Source of the DNA: Chryseobacterium aureum
Lineage (GTDB): Bacteria; Bacteroidota; Bacteroidia; Flavobacteriales; Weeksellaceae
NCBI RefSeq assembly: GCF_003971235.1
Contig: NZ_CP034661.1
Location: 496,001 to 560,000 of the forward strand
Direction: 5' to 3'
DNA length: 64,000 nucleotides
Shown here: piece after piece, positions 35,810-46,300 of the stretch
Numbering within the stretch: the first letter of the stretch is position 1
How the letters are laid out: each line of letters begins with the position of its first letter
Position numbers and translations under genes: made by a program
The notes under the pieces: generated by a model
The model's database searches: none
What the model saw: the letters and a program-made list of their open reading frames with translations, nothing else
What the model was told of the DNA's origin: nothing

Positions 35810-37528
35810 ATGAAACAGAATATAATGAATTTAGCTTTTTTCAGGAATAAAACCCATATCCTTGCAGCAGCAGCTTTGCTTTCTGTGACTACTATTTCTG
35901 CCCAGACATTCTCTGATTTTACTTACCATGGAAACGATAAAATATATAATGACAACCCTCTTAAACCGGACGAGTTCTATTCTCCTATTTTGCAAGGCTG
36001 TTATCCGGATCCCAGCATTACCAGAAAGGGAGAAGATTATTATCTCGTAAACTCTTCATTTTCAATGTTTCCGGGAGTTCCTATTTTCACATCTAAAGAT
36101 CTGGTGAACTGGAAACAGGTAGGACACGTACTGGACAGACCTTCACAGCTAAAAGTTGAAAAATCAGGGGTTTCGCACGGAATTTATGCACCGGACATCA
36201 AATACAATAAGCACAACGACACTTTTTATATGATCACTACCCAGTTTGCAGGCGGTATCGGAAATATGGTCGTAAAAACAAAAGATCCGTCAAAAGGATG
36301 GAGCGAAGTTCAGAAACTCAATTTTGAAGGCATTGATCCGGCTATGTTCTTTGATGATAACGGAAAAGCGTATATCGTTCATAACGATGCCCCGCCGCAA
36401 GGTACCGAGCAGTACAACGGCCACCGAGTTATCAAGATGTGGGACTATGATCTTGAAAAAGACCAGGTGGTGCCGGGCTCGGATAAAATTATTGTCAACG
36501 GTGGAGTTGATCTATCTCAAAAACCCATCTGGATTGAAGGTCCCCACATTTACAAAAAGAACGGTAAGTACTACCTGATGTGTGCTGAAGGAGGAACCGG
36601 AGGTAATCACAGCGAAGTTATCTTTATGGCTGATTCTCCAAAAGGACCTTATATTCCTGCTTCTAGTAACCCGATTCTTACACAGCGCTATTTCCCGAAA
36701 GACAGAAAAGAAAAAGTAGACTGGGCCGGTCATGCAGATCTTATAGAAACTCCGGATGGCCAATATTACGGAGTATTTCTTGCCATACGCCCCAATGAGA
36801 AAAACCGGGTCAATAAAGGCCGTGAAACATTCATCCTTCCGGTGGACTGGAGTGGAAAATATCCTGTCTTTCAGAACGGACTCGTTCCTATGAAACCCAA
36901 GCTGAAATTGCCGGAAGGTACTCAGAATCAGAACGGGCAAAAAGGATTTTTACCCAATGGAAACTTCACTTATACTGATAAGCTGACAGATAAAAATCTG
37001 GACTACCGATGGATTGCCATGCGCGGACCCCGCGAGAGTTTTATTAGCGTAACAAAAAACGGAGTAAAAGTAAATCCTTTTGAAACTAATATTAAAGCAT
37101 TGGCTCCCGTATCTGCATTGTTCCACAGATTACAGCATGAATCATTCGAAACTTCTGTAACCCTTGATTTTAAGCCTAAATCTCAAAAAGAGCTGGCTGG
37201 AATTACCTGCTATCAGAGTGAAACATTCAATTATGTTTTCGGAATCACGAAAAAGGACAAGGATTTCTACATCGTGCTGGAAAGAACTGAAAAAGGAACA
37301 TCAAAGCTGATTGCAAGCGAGAAAATATCTTTATCAAAGCCGGTTAAACTACAGGTTGTTGCCGATAAAGATGAACATAGCTTTAACTACTCAATAGACG
37401 GAAAAAACTATAAAAATCTTGGAGGACCCGTTTCCGGTGATATTCTTTCTACGGATGTGGCAGGAGGTTTTACAGGAAGCCTCATAGGGCTGTACAGTAC
37501 TTCTTCCAATGATATTATACCGAATTAA
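35810..37528 (+). CDS. GH43 beta-xylosidase/arabinofuranosidase, C-terminus possibly shortened
   Basis: A 572-residue exported GH43 glycosidase. The signal peptide ends ISAQT (about 1-32). The five-bladed propeller starts GCYPDPSITRKGEDYYLVNSSF (Asp base) and contains GIDPAMFFDDNGKAYIVH and the acid Glu in WIEGPHIYKKNGKYYLM. A C-terminal beta sandwich (about 370-570) follows. The end (GLYSTSSNDIIPN) lacks the closing strand of the form xDFDWFxY that relatives usually have, and a repeat-like sequence begins right after the stop. Likely removes xylose or arabinose from imported xylo-oligosaccharides. Confidence 0.9.
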   Translation: MKQNIMNLAFFRNKTHILAAAALLSVTTISAQTFSDFTYHGNDKIYNDNPLKPDEFYSPILQGCYPDPSITRKGEDYYLVNSSFSMFPGVPIFTSKDLVNWKQVGHVLDRPSQLKVEKSGVSHGIYAPDIKYNKHNDTFYMITTQFAGGIGNMVVKTKDPSKGWSEVQKLNFEGIDPAMFFDDNGKAYIVHNDAPPQGTEQYNGHRVIKMWDYDLEKDQVVPGSDKIIVNGGVDLSQKPIWIEGPHIYKKNGKYYLMCAEGGTGGNHSEVIFMADSPKGPYIPASSNPILTQRYFPKDRKEKVDWAGHADLIETPDGQYYGVFLAIRPNEKNRVNKGRETFILPVDWSGKYPVFQNGLVPMKPKLKLPEGTQNQNGQKGFLPNGNFTYTDKLTDKNLDYRWIAMRGPRESFISVTKNGVKVNPFETNIKALAPVSALFHRLQHESFETSVTLDFKPKSQKELAGITCYQSETFNYVFGITKKDKDFYIVLERTEKGTSKLIASEKISLSKPVKLQVVADKDEHSFNYSIDGKNYKNLGGPVSGDILSTDVAGGFTGSLIGLYSTSSNDIIPN

Positions 37529-37540
37529 ATTAGTATTAGC

Positions 37541-37572
37541 AATGTCACACTGAGCTCGTCGAAGTGTCTCCG
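37541..37572. repeat. REP-like inverted repeat between two GH43 genes
   Basis: GTCACACTGAGCTCGTCGAAGTGTC holds an inverted ACACT/AGTGT pair around GAGCTCGTCGA. Sequences of this type are widespread intergenic repeats in Bacteroidota. It starts 13 bases after the preceding stop. Confidence 0.5.
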
Positions 37573-37616
37573 TTTAAGATTGAAAAAGAATCAAATCAAA
37601 CCAAAATATCAAAACC

Positions 37617-39224
37617 GTGACAATCAAAAAATCTTATATAGTTTCTTTATTGGGGTTTATCGGGCTGAATCTTCTCTCAGCCCAGGTAAATCCTTCCGGA
37701 AAACAGGGCACAGCATTTACCAACCCAATTATTTGGGCAGATGCACCGGATTTATCCATTACCAGAAACGGAAGTGATTTTTACCTGATTAGTACCACTA
37801 TGCACCTGATGCCGGGAGCTCCGGTGATGCATTCCAGGGATTTGGTACATTGGGAAATGTCCGGATATGTTTTTGATACGCTGAATGATAATTCAAAATA
37901 TGATTTATTGAACGGAACCGTGTATGGCAGAGGTCAATGGGCTTCTTCAATCCGCTATCACAAAGGGAAATACTACGTTTTGTTTTCTCCGAATGATGAA
38001 CCTTTCAAATCTTATTTCTATGTGACTGATGATCCCGAAAAAGGAAAATGGAAACTCATCACAAGAACGCGCCATTTTCACGATGCTTCACTTTTTTTTG
38101 ATGATGATGACAGAATCTATGTTTTCACCTCCAATAAAGTTTTTGAGCTGAGCCAGGATTTTAAAGAGGTTATCGGAAATCCGGATGGAACCGAAGTCTT
38201 TCAGAAAGATGATTCGGAAACCGGACTTCTGGAAGGCAACCAGATCATCAAAAGAAACGGAAAATACTACATGATGATGATCTCGTGGCCTAAAAACGGG
38301 AAACGCCGCCAGGTCGTCTACAGGTCAGATCAAGCAAAAGGTCCGTATGAGAAAAAAATAATTCTGGAAGATAATTTTTTAGGGTTTTCCTATGCAGGTC
38401 AGGGCGCATTAATAGATGATGAAAACGGAAACTGGTATTCTCTGATTTTCCAGGACAGAAACGGAGTAGGACGTGTTCCTTTATTGCTGCCCGTTGAATG
38501 GAAAAACGACTGGCCGGTGTTGGGAGATAATGGGAAAGTCCCCTTGAAAGGAGAAGTTCCGCTTCCGCCATTCAAAGCGAAAAATCATCTGGTAGAAAGT
38601 GATGAATTTTCCGGTAAAAAATTGAAAATCCAGTGGCAGTGGAATCATAATCCGGTAAACGAAGCGTGGTCTTTATCCGAAAGAAAAGGATTTCTGAGAC
38701 TGAAAACCAGCAGGGTAGTAGATAACCTTCATGCGGCACCAAACACTTTGACCCAGAGAATGGAAGGCCCAACTTCGTCAGCAGTTGTGGCAATGGATCT
38801 CAAGGGAATGAAAGATGGAGACGTTGCAGGTTTCAGTGCCTTCAACGGGGATTCCGGGATCTTATCGGTAGTAAAGGAAGGTGAAGAAAAATTCATTGTT
38901 TTTTCAACCAACGAAGTGAGTCTGGACCATAAAACAAAAGCCATTACCGGAGTTAAAAAAGAAGAGAAAAAACGGATTCCACTCAATTCGGATAAGGTTT
39001 TCCTGCGTATTGATGCGAATTTTAATCTTGGGAAAGATCTCGCAGATTTTTATTACAGCACTGATCAGAAGAACTGGACAGAGATGGCAAAAGACTACAA
39101 AATGATCTTTGATTACCGGAGGTTTTTTATGGGATCCAAATTCGCGGTTTTCAATTATGCCACTAAAGATACCGGAGGTTTCGTAGATATTGATTTTTTT
39201 AGGATCAATGAAACAGGAAAATAA
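37617..39224 (+). CDS. GH43 family glycosidase (second copy)
   Basis: A 535-residue exported GH43 enzyme starting at GTG, with signal peptide about 1-22 (LLSAQ). Propeller landmarks are WADAPDLSITRNGSDFYLIS (base Asp), FHDASLFFDDDDRIYVF (second Asp) and LLEGNQIIKRNGKYYMM, where the acid Glu is kept but the usual GP after it is GN. The C-terminal beta sandwich ends GGFVDIDFFRINETG, showing the closing strand that the first GH43 lacks. Probably a beta-xylosidase or arabinofuranosidase; the exact linkage cannot be read. Confidence 0.9.
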   Translation: MTIKKSYIVSLLGFIGLNLLSAQVNPSGKQGTAFTNPIIWADAPDLSITRNGSDFYLISTTMHLMPGAPVMHSRDLVHWEMSGYVFDTLNDNSKYDLLNGTVYGRGQWASSIRYHKGKYYVLFSPNDEPFKSYFYVTDDPEKGKWKLITRTRHFHDASLFFDDDDRIYVFTSNKVFELSQDFKEVIGNPDGTEVFQKDDSETGLLEGNQIIKRNGKYYMMMISWPKNGKRRQVVYRSDQAKGPYEKKIILEDNFLGFSYAGQGALIDDENGNWYSLIFQDRNGVGRVPLLLPVEWKNDWPVLGDNGKVPLKGEVPLPPFKAKNHLVESDEFSGKKLKIQWQWNHNPVNEAWSLSERKGFLRLKTSRVVDNLHAAPNTLTQRMEGPTSSAVVAMDLKGMKDGDVAGFSAFNGDSGILSVVKEGEEKFIVFSTNEVSLDHKTKAITGVKKEEKKRIPLNSDKVFLRIDANFNLGKDLADFYYSTDQKNWTEMAKDYKMIFDYRRFFMGSKFAVFNYATKDTGGFVDIDFFRINETGK

Positions 39225-39297
39225 TAATAGAAGCACAGAAAATCTGTGATAAATAAGCAAAAAAATAATACACTATTATTTTTTTATCCAAAATAAT

Positions 39298-39316
39298 AAG
39301 TGTTGAAACTACAAAT
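39298..39316 (+). promoter_or_regulatory. Weak third match to the NUDIX-type dyad
   Basis: AAGTGT-N7-ACAAAT in front of the esterase gene keeps the first half-site and spacing of the sites at 20126 and 53946, but only part of the second half-site. Position is close to the start codon (8 bases). Confidence 0.25.
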
Positions 39317-39318
39317 AA

Positions 39319-40197
<879 letters not shown>

Positions 40198-40237
40198 CCA
40201 TCAGATTAAATTTTTTTTTAAATCCAATTCCCATTCT

Positions 40238-41614
40238 ATGAATATCAGTAAACTATATCTCAGCATAATGCCATTGATAGGGTTTTCCCCAATGGGATTT
40301 TCCCAGAATCCTATCGTACAGACCAGTTATACAGCGGATCCTGCTCCCATGGTTTATAATGACAGGCTATATGTGTATACCACTCACGATGAAGATGATT
40401 CTACATGGTTTACCATGAACGACTGGAAAGTATATTCCACGAATGATATGGTCAACTGGACGGATCACGGAACAGTACTTTCTTATAAAGATTTTGACTG
40501 GGCAAAACGCGATGCCTGGGCTGCACAATGCATTGAAAGAAACGGGAAGTTTTTCATCTATGCTCCCATGTGGTCTAAAACCAATAATAAAGGCGCCATT
40601 GGTGTTGCTGTAGGCGACAGTCCGTTGGGACCCTTCCATGATCCATTGGGAAAACCGCTTGTGCAGAGCGAATGGGGAGATATTGATCCCACTGTTTTTG
40701 TGGATGATGACGGCCAGGCTCATATGTATTGGGGAAACCCTAAGCTTAAATACGTGAAACTGAATGAAGATATGATATCCTATTCCGGAAGCATCACAGA
40801 AGTTCCGATGACTGAAGAATCATTTGGTAAAAGAGAGGGAACACCTAATCCGGAAAGACCTTCAAAATATGAGGAAGGGCCCTGGCTGTACAAAAGAAAA
40901 AATCTCTATTATCTCTTCTGGCCTGGAGGTCCTCTACCCGAATTTATAGGATATTCTACCGGAAAAACAGCACAGGGACCGTGGAAATACGGCGGTATTA
41001 TCATGCCTGCAGAAGGAAAATCATTTACCAATCATCCCGGCGTTATAGACTTCCGGGGAAAAACCTATTTCTTTTATCACAATGGCGCATTGCCGGGCGG
41101 AAGCGGTTTTACAAGATCGGTAAGTCTTGAAGAGCTTACATTTAATAAAGACGGTTCTATTTCGCCATTTAAAATGACTAATGGAATTACAAAAGCTATC
41201 GCAACAGTTAATCCTTATTCGTTCAATCAGGCAGAAATGATTGCCTGGTCGGAAAATGTAAAATCCTATCAGAATAAAGAGGCTGGTGTTTTCATCAAAG
41301 CAAAGAAAAAAGGTGCGTATACCAGTGTGAAAAATGTGGACTTCGGAAAAAAAGGTGCTGGATTCTTCTCCGCAAGGGTAGGAACTACCCATAACAGTGA
41401 CGTAACAATGACCATTCATTTGGATGCTGTAAACGGCTCGGTTGCCGCTACGGTAAAAGTGCCTCTGACTGGTGGAGATGATCGTTGGGAAACAGTAAAA
41501 GTACAGATTGCTGAAAAGATAACCGGTATCCATGATCTGTATTTTGTATTCAATGGAAAAGCCTCAACAGATATTATGTACTTCGATTACTGGACCTTTC
41601 TTGAAAATAATTAA
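40238..41614 (+). CDS. GH43-CBM6 arabinoxylan arabinofuranohydrolase-like enzyme
   Basis: A 458-residue exported enzyme. After the signal peptide (ending GFSQN) the propeller begins [26 protein letters not shown] (base Asp), with [19 protein letters not shown] and acid Glu in [18 protein letters not shown]. The last 130 residues form a CBM6-type beta sandwich ([22 protein letters not shown] to FDYWTFLEN). The organisation matches XynD-type enzymes that remove arabinose from xylan. Its stop overlaps the GH97 start by one base. Confidence 0.92.
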   Translation: MNISKLYLSIMPLIGFSPMGFSQNPIVQTSYTADPAPMVYNDRLYVYTTHDEDDSTWFTMNDWKVYSTNDMVNWTDHGTVLSYKDFDWAKRDAWAAQCIERNGKFFIYAPMWSKTNNKGAIGVAVGDSPLGPFHDPLGKPLVQSEWGDIDPTVFVDDDGQAHMYWGNPKLKYVKLNEDMISYSGSITEVPMTEESFGKREGTPNPERPSKYEEGPWLYKRKNLYYLFWPGGPLPEFIGYSTGKTAQGPWKYGGIIMPAEGKSFTNHPGVIDFRGKTYFFYHNGALPGGSGFTRSVSLEELTFNKDGSISPFKMTNGITKAIATVNPYSFNQAEMIAWSENVKSYQNKEAGVFIKAKKKGAYTSVKNVDFGKKGAGFFSARVGTTHNSDVTMTIHLDAVNGSVAATVKVPLTGGDDRWETVKVQIAEKITGIHDLYFVFNGKASTDIMYFDYWTFLENN

Positions 41615-43554
41615 TGATGAGAAAAAAAGTTTTATATATTGTATGCAGCCTGCTGCTGATAAGCAAAAGCTTTGCACAGGTGGCGGAAATCACAAGTCCT
41701 GACGGTCAAATTAAGCTTCATGTCTTTTCAGAAGGAGCTAAGGTTTTGTACGATGTTACCTTTGACGGAATGATAATGCTGGAAAAATCTCCGTTAGGTC
41801 TTATAACCAATGAATCCGATTTTTCAAAGAATCTGAAATTCTCTGACAGCAAAAAAGAAGTGATTTCTAAGAAATATACCAACCTGAAAATCAAAAAATC
41901 TAATATTGATTATCACGCCAATACGTTAACCGTTCATTTTATCAATGCAGACGATTATCAGATAGGTTTTGATTTTCAGGTAAGTAACAATAATATTGCT
42001 TTCCGTTACACCATTCCTCCAATGAAAGAACGGTTGAGTGTTGTAGTACAGTCAGAAACTACAGGTTACAGATTCCCGTCACAGACCACTACTTTTCTTT
42101 CCCCTATGATGAAACCGATGACAGGTTTTGCCCGTACAGCACCAAGCTATGAAAGCGGTTATAAAGCAGATGCCGAGCTGGGAATATCATCTGATTATGG
42201 GTATGTTTTCCCTGGTCTTTTTCATATCGGAAATGAAGGATGGCTATTACTGTCAGAAACAGGAGTGAACAGCATGTACTGCGCTTCCCATCTAGAAACC
42301 ACAACAGAAAAAAGTCTTTACAAAGTAGCTTATCCGAATATTGCTGAAAATAACGGTTTCGGAAGTACGGGAGCGGCGGTTTCTCTTCCCGGAAAAACAC
42401 CGTGGAGAACAATTACAGTAGGCAGCTCTCTGAAATCCATCGTAGAAACTACCATTCCTTTTGATGTGGTAGATCCGATGTATGAGCCTTCACAGGAGTA
42501 TCAGTTCGGAAAATCTACCTGGAGCTGGATTCTATGGCAGGATAAAAGTATGAACTACGATGATCAGGTAAAATTCATAGACCTTGCCGCTGCGCTGAAA
42601 TACCAGTTTATTCTCATGGATGCGCTTTGGGATAAAAATATAGGCAAAGACCGTATGAGAGCGCTTATTCAATATGCAAAATCCAGAAATGTCGGGGTAT
42701 TGCTTTGGTACAATTCCAATGGAGCAGCCAACGATGCACCTATGGGCCCAAGAAATAAGATGAGCTCATCTGTAGAACGTAAAAAAGAAATGAAATGGCT
42801 GAAAGATGTTGGTGTAAAAGGACTGAAAGTGGATTTTTTCGGAGGAGACAAGCAGGAAACCATGCGTCTTTATGAAGATATTCTTTCAGATGCCAATGAC
42901 TACGGTTTAACCATTATTTTTCACGGAGCTACCTTGCCGAGAGGCTGGGAAATAATGTACCCGAACTATGCAGGAAGCGAAGCCGTTCTAGCTTCAGAAA
43001 TGCTTTATTTTTCAGAAGATGTGCGTAAGCAGGAAGCTTTTTTTGCCACACTTCATCCCTTTATCAGAAATACCGTGGGAAGTATGGAATTCGGAGGAAC
43101 TTTTCTCAATAAATATCTGACAGAATCCAACAGGGACAAAAATAAAAGATATACCACAGACGGCTTTCAGCTGGCTACAGCAGTTCTTTTTCAGAATCCT
43201 GTTCAGATGTTTGCCATTATGCCCAATAATCTTACAGATGCACCGGAATTTGAACTTGCCTTTATGAAAGAAGTTCCTACACTTTGGGATGAAACGGTCT
43301 TTATCGACGGCTATCCCGGCAAATATACAGTAGTTGCAAGAAAACACGATGAACATTGGTATGCAGCAGGCGTGAATGCAGAAAAACAATCTAAAAAGCT
43401 GAAAATGAAGCTTCCGATGTTCGCCGGAAAAACGATAAAACTGATCAATGATGATGCAAAAGGAAATTCTTCAGAGAAAGAAGTGAAAATAAATGCAAAA
43501 GGAGATTTCAGTATTGAAATACAACCGCAGGGAGGCTTTGTATTGAAAAATTAA
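41614..43554 (+). CDS. GH97 glycoside hydrolase, probable alpha-galactosidase type
   Basis: A 646-residue exported enzyme with signal peptide about 1-21 (SFAQV). The N-terminal beta sandwich (to about 280) is followed by a TIM barrel with KSTWSWILWQDKSMNYDDQ. Asp407 in GLKVDFFGGDKQ corresponds to the nucleophile position of retaining GH97 enzymes; inverting SusB-type alpha-glucosidases lack it. The C-terminal beta domain ends GGFVLKN. In a xylan locus it may remove galactose from branched glucuronoarabinoxylan. Confidence 0.9.
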   Translation: MMRKKVLYIVCSLLLISKSFAQVAEITSPDGQIKLHVFSEGAKVLYDVTFDGMIMLEKSPLGLITNESDFSKNLKFSDSKKEVISKKYTNLKIKKSNIDYHANTLTVHFINADDYQIGFDFQVSNNNIAFRYTIPPMKERLSVVVQSETTGYRFPSQTTTFLSPMMKPMTGFARTAPSYESGYKADAELGISSDYGYVFPGLFHIGNEGWLLLSETGVNSMYCASHLETTTEKSLYKVAYPNIAENNGFGSTGAAVSLPGKTPWRTITVGSSLKSIVETTIPFDVVDPMYEPSQEYQFGKSTWSWILWQDKSMNYDDQVKFIDLAAALKYQFILMDALWDKNIGKDRMRALIQYAKSRNVGVLLWYNSNGAANDAPMGPRNKMSSSVERKKEMKWLKDVGVKGLKVDFFGGDKQETMRLYEDILSDANDYGLTIIFHGATLPRGWEIMYPNYAGSEAVLASEMLYFSEDVRKQEAFFATLHPFIRNTVGSMEFGGTFLNKYLTESNRDKNKRYTTDGFQLATAVLFQNPVQMFAIMPNNLTDAPEFELAFMKEVPTLWDETVFIDGYPGKYTVVARKHDEHWYAAGVNAEKQSKKLKMKLPMFAGKTIKLINDDAKGNSSEKEVKINAKGDFSIEIQPQGGFVLKN

Positions 43555-43560
43555 AGAAGT

Positions 43561-43593
43561 AAACCTTACAGGTTTTTAAAACCTGTAAGGTTT
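43561..43593. repeat. Near-perfect 33-bp palindrome between GH97 and GH115
   Basis: AAACCTTACAGGTTTT, one T, then the exact complement AAAACCTGTAAGGTTT. It could terminate, protect the mRNA end, or be a mobile palindromic repeat. Confidence 0.75.
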
Positions 43594-43643
43594 GAATTGA
43601 GTAAAAAGACTACAAAGCTTTTGAAAATTAAAAAGAATTGACT

Positions 43644-46166
43644 ATGAATCATTTAAAAATATTTTTTCTCACTGTCTTATTGGGATTTTGTTTAAAGATC
43701 CATGCTGCAGAACCGTTCATCAGCACTGAGAAAAGTTCCGGAACCCTCATTCTGAAAGAAAAAACGGTTAGTCTTTCCATTTTTACCAGCCCCGGAACAG
43801 ATCAGGGTATTGCAAGAGCTGTAAAAAAACTGCAGGCAGATTTTCAAAAAGTAACAGGAGCACAGCCGGTACTTCTTAATCAGGTTTCAGGATTGCAGTC
43901 TCCCTTAGTCATTATTGGAACGGCAGGCACAAAATCAGTCATTGATGATCTCATCAGGCAAAAAAAAATAGATGGGAAAGCCTTAACCGGAAAACGGGAA
44001 AAATATATCATTCAGAACATCAGCAATCCTTTTCCGGGAGTTTCTGAAGCCATTGTGATTGCAGGAAGTGACAAAAGAGGAACCATTTACGGAATTTACG
44101 AAATGTCTCAGCAGATAGGCGTTTCGCCATGGTATTACTGGGCAGACGTTCCGGTTCAGGTGAAAGATCATTTATATTTCAAAAAAGGGACCTATACAGA
44201 TGGTGAGCCAGCTGTAGAATACCGGGGCATTTTCCTTAACGATGAAGAACCTTCGTTGGGAGGTTGGGCAAGGGCAACTTTCGGAGGAATAAACAGTCAG
44301 TTTTACGAAAAAGTTTTTGAGCTGATCCTGCGCCTGAAAGGAAATTATATCTGGCCGGCAATGTGGGGAAAAGCATTTTATGATGATGATGCTCTCAGCG
44401 GTCCGCTGGCCAATGAGATGGGAATTGTGATGGGAACTTCTCACCACGAGCCTATGGCTTTGGCACAAACGGACTGGCACAGGTATATCAAAAAAAATAA
44501 TCTCCCGAATGTCTGGGATTACAGTAAAAATGCAGAAGTGCTGCAGAAATTCTGGAAATCCGGGATAGAAAGAAGCAAAAACTGGGAAAAGCTGGTAACA
44601 GTGGGAATGCGGGGTGATGGCGATGAAGCAATGGGGGATGGTACCAATATTTCTCTGCTGGAGAAAATTGTGAAAGACCAGCGTAAGATTATTGCTGAGG
44701 TTACCGGGAAAAAAGCAGAGAAAACACCTCAGGTGTGGGCACTGTATAAAGAAGTTCAGGATTATTATGACCAAGGAATGAGAGTGCCGGACGATGTTAT
44801 TCTGCTGTTCTGTGATGATAACTGGGGAAATGTAAGAAAGCTTCCCGACTTTTCAAAACCCTTGCATAAAGGAGGATACGGAATCTACTATCATTTCGAT
44901 TATGTGGGTGGACCGAGAAATTCCAAATGGATCAACATCAGTCCCATTCAGAGAGTCTGGGAGCAGATGAATCTTTCTTATGAGCACAAAGTAGATAAGC
45001 TTTGGATTGTTAATGTTGGAGATTTAAAACCAATGGAATTTCCTGTCAGCTTTTTCCTGAAAATGGCCTGGAATCCTAAGCAGTTTAATGCCGGAAATCT
45101 TTTTGAATATACAGAAGAATGGGCCGCTCAGCAGTTTGGAGAAAAGCATGCGCGGGAAATTGCCAGGCTGATTAATCTGTACTCCAAATACAACAGAAGA
45201 GTAACCCCTGAAACCCTTGACAGCAAAACCTACAGCCTTCAGAATTATAATGAATTTGAAACGGTTTTAAATGACTACAGAACATTAGCTTTAGAAGCTT
45301 TACGCTTAAAAGAACAAATCCCTTCCGATTATCAGGATGCTTATTATCAGCTGGTTTTGTACCCGATTGATGCGTGCAGCAATTTATACGAAATGTATTA
45401 TGCGGTGGCAAAAAACAGGGAACTTGCTGCGAAAAAAGATCCGGAAGCTAATATTTATGCTGATAAAGTGAAGGCATGCTTTGAAAGAAATGCTTATCTG
45501 GACAATCAATACAACAATGTGATAGCCGGAGGAAAATGGAAGCATATGATGGATCAGATGAGAATCGGATACAAAAGCTGGGCAGACGGAAAAGAAAACA
45601 TAATGCCTGAAGTTACCTATATTTCGGACGCTGAGGTTCCCAAAGAAAAGATATTTCAGGAGAAAAACGGCTATGTTTCCATTGAGGCAGAAAATTTTGC
45701 AAGAATGAATCAGTCCGACAGAATTCATTGGAAAGTAATTCCTGATTTCGGAAAAACAAAATCCGGGGTAACAACCTTTCCGCAGAATGCCTATCCTAAA
45801 ACGGAAGAAAATATCTGGCTGGAGTATGATATTAACTTTGAATCTAAAGGAGAACTGGAAGTTGAGCTTCTTTTAGCACCTACCTTAAATTTTAATCACA
45901 ATAAAGGACTCCGCTACGAAATTTCATGGGACGATCAGCCTGCACAGGTTGTGAATTTCAACGGTCATTACAAAGGAGAATTGGGAAAATGGCAGTCCGA
46001 ACATATTATTAAATCCATTACAAAACATTCGATTTCGCAGGCAGGAAAACATACATTACGTTTCAGAGTGCTCGAACCGGGCATTGTACTGGAAAAAATA
46101 TTGATCAACACAGGAGGTTTAAAACCCTCTTATCTGGGCGCTCCGGAAAGTGAAATGCTTCACTAA
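43644..46166 (+). CDS. GH115 xylan alpha-1,2-glucuronidase
   Basis: An 840-residue exported enzyme that removes (4-O-methyl-)glucuronic acid from internal positions of xylan. The signal peptide ends IHAAE. The GH115 core contains YRGIFLNDEEPSLGGWARATFGG, RLKGNYIWPAMWGKAFYDDD, MGTSHHEPMALAQTDWHRY, VTVGMRGDGDEAMG and YYHFDYVGGPRNSKWIN, and the C-terminal domain (about 670-840) is a family-typical beta domain. The ATG at 43644 is chosen over an in-frame TTG six bases upstream. It supplies the sugar for the uxaC-kdgA branch. Confidence 0.96.
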   Translation: MNHLKIFFLTVLLGFCLKIHAAEPFISTEKSSGTLILKEKTVSLSIFTSPGTDQGIARAVKKLQADFQKVTGAQPVLLNQVSGLQSPLVIIGTAGTKSVIDDLIRQKKIDGKALTGKREKYIIQNISNPFPGVSEAIVIAGSDKRGTIYGIYEMSQQIGVSPWYYWADVPVQVKDHLYFKKGTYTDGEPAVEYRGIFLNDEEPSLGGWARATFGGINSQFYEKVFELILRLKGNYIWPAMWGKAFYDDDALSGPLANEMGIVMGTSHHEPMALAQTDWHRYIKKNNLPNVWDYSKNAEVLQKFWKSGIERSKNWEKLVTVGMRGDGDEAMGDGTNISLLEKIVKDQRKIIAEVTGKKAEKTPQVWALYKEVQDYYDQGMRVPDDVILLFCDDNWGNVRKLPDFSKPLHKGGYGIYYHFDYVGGPRNSKWINISPIQRVWEQMNLSYEHKVDKLWIVNVGDLKPMEFPVSFFLKMAWNPKQFNAGNLFEYTEEWAAQQFGEKHAREIARLINLYSKYNRRVTPETLDSKTYSLQNYNEFETVLNDYRTLALEALRLKEQIPSDYQDAYYQLVLYPIDACSNLYEMYYAVAKNRELAAKKDPEANIYADKVKACFERNAYLDNQYNNVIAGGKWKHMMDQMRIGYKSWADGKENIMPEVTYISDAEVPKEKIFQEKNGYVSIEAENFARMNQSDRIHWKVIPDFGKTKSGVTTFPQNAYPKTEENIWLEYDINFESKGELEVELLLAPTLNFNHNKGLRYEISWDDQPAQVVNFNGHYKGELGKWQSEHIIKSITKHSISQAGKHTLRFRVLEPGIVLEKILINTGGLKPSYLGAPESEMLH

Positions 46167-46300
46167 TGCTAACATAGTTAGATAACTAATTCTTCAAACC
46201 CGATTCTGATGGTTATGGTAAAATGAGAGTCTTACCAGGGAATCTTTGTCCTTATTTGAATTGTTTACACTCAAAATCACAAATTTTAAACCCAAACATT

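Noticed and set aside
39298..39316. Third operator in front of the esterase as firm evidence of one regulon
   Set aside because: Only one half-site is well matched and the site is close to the start codon, so it is listed only as a weak candidate.
41614..43554. GH97 as a SusB starch enzyme
   Set aside because: No starch genes are nearby and the Asp in KVDFFGGDKQ fits the retaining group rather than the inverting SusB group.
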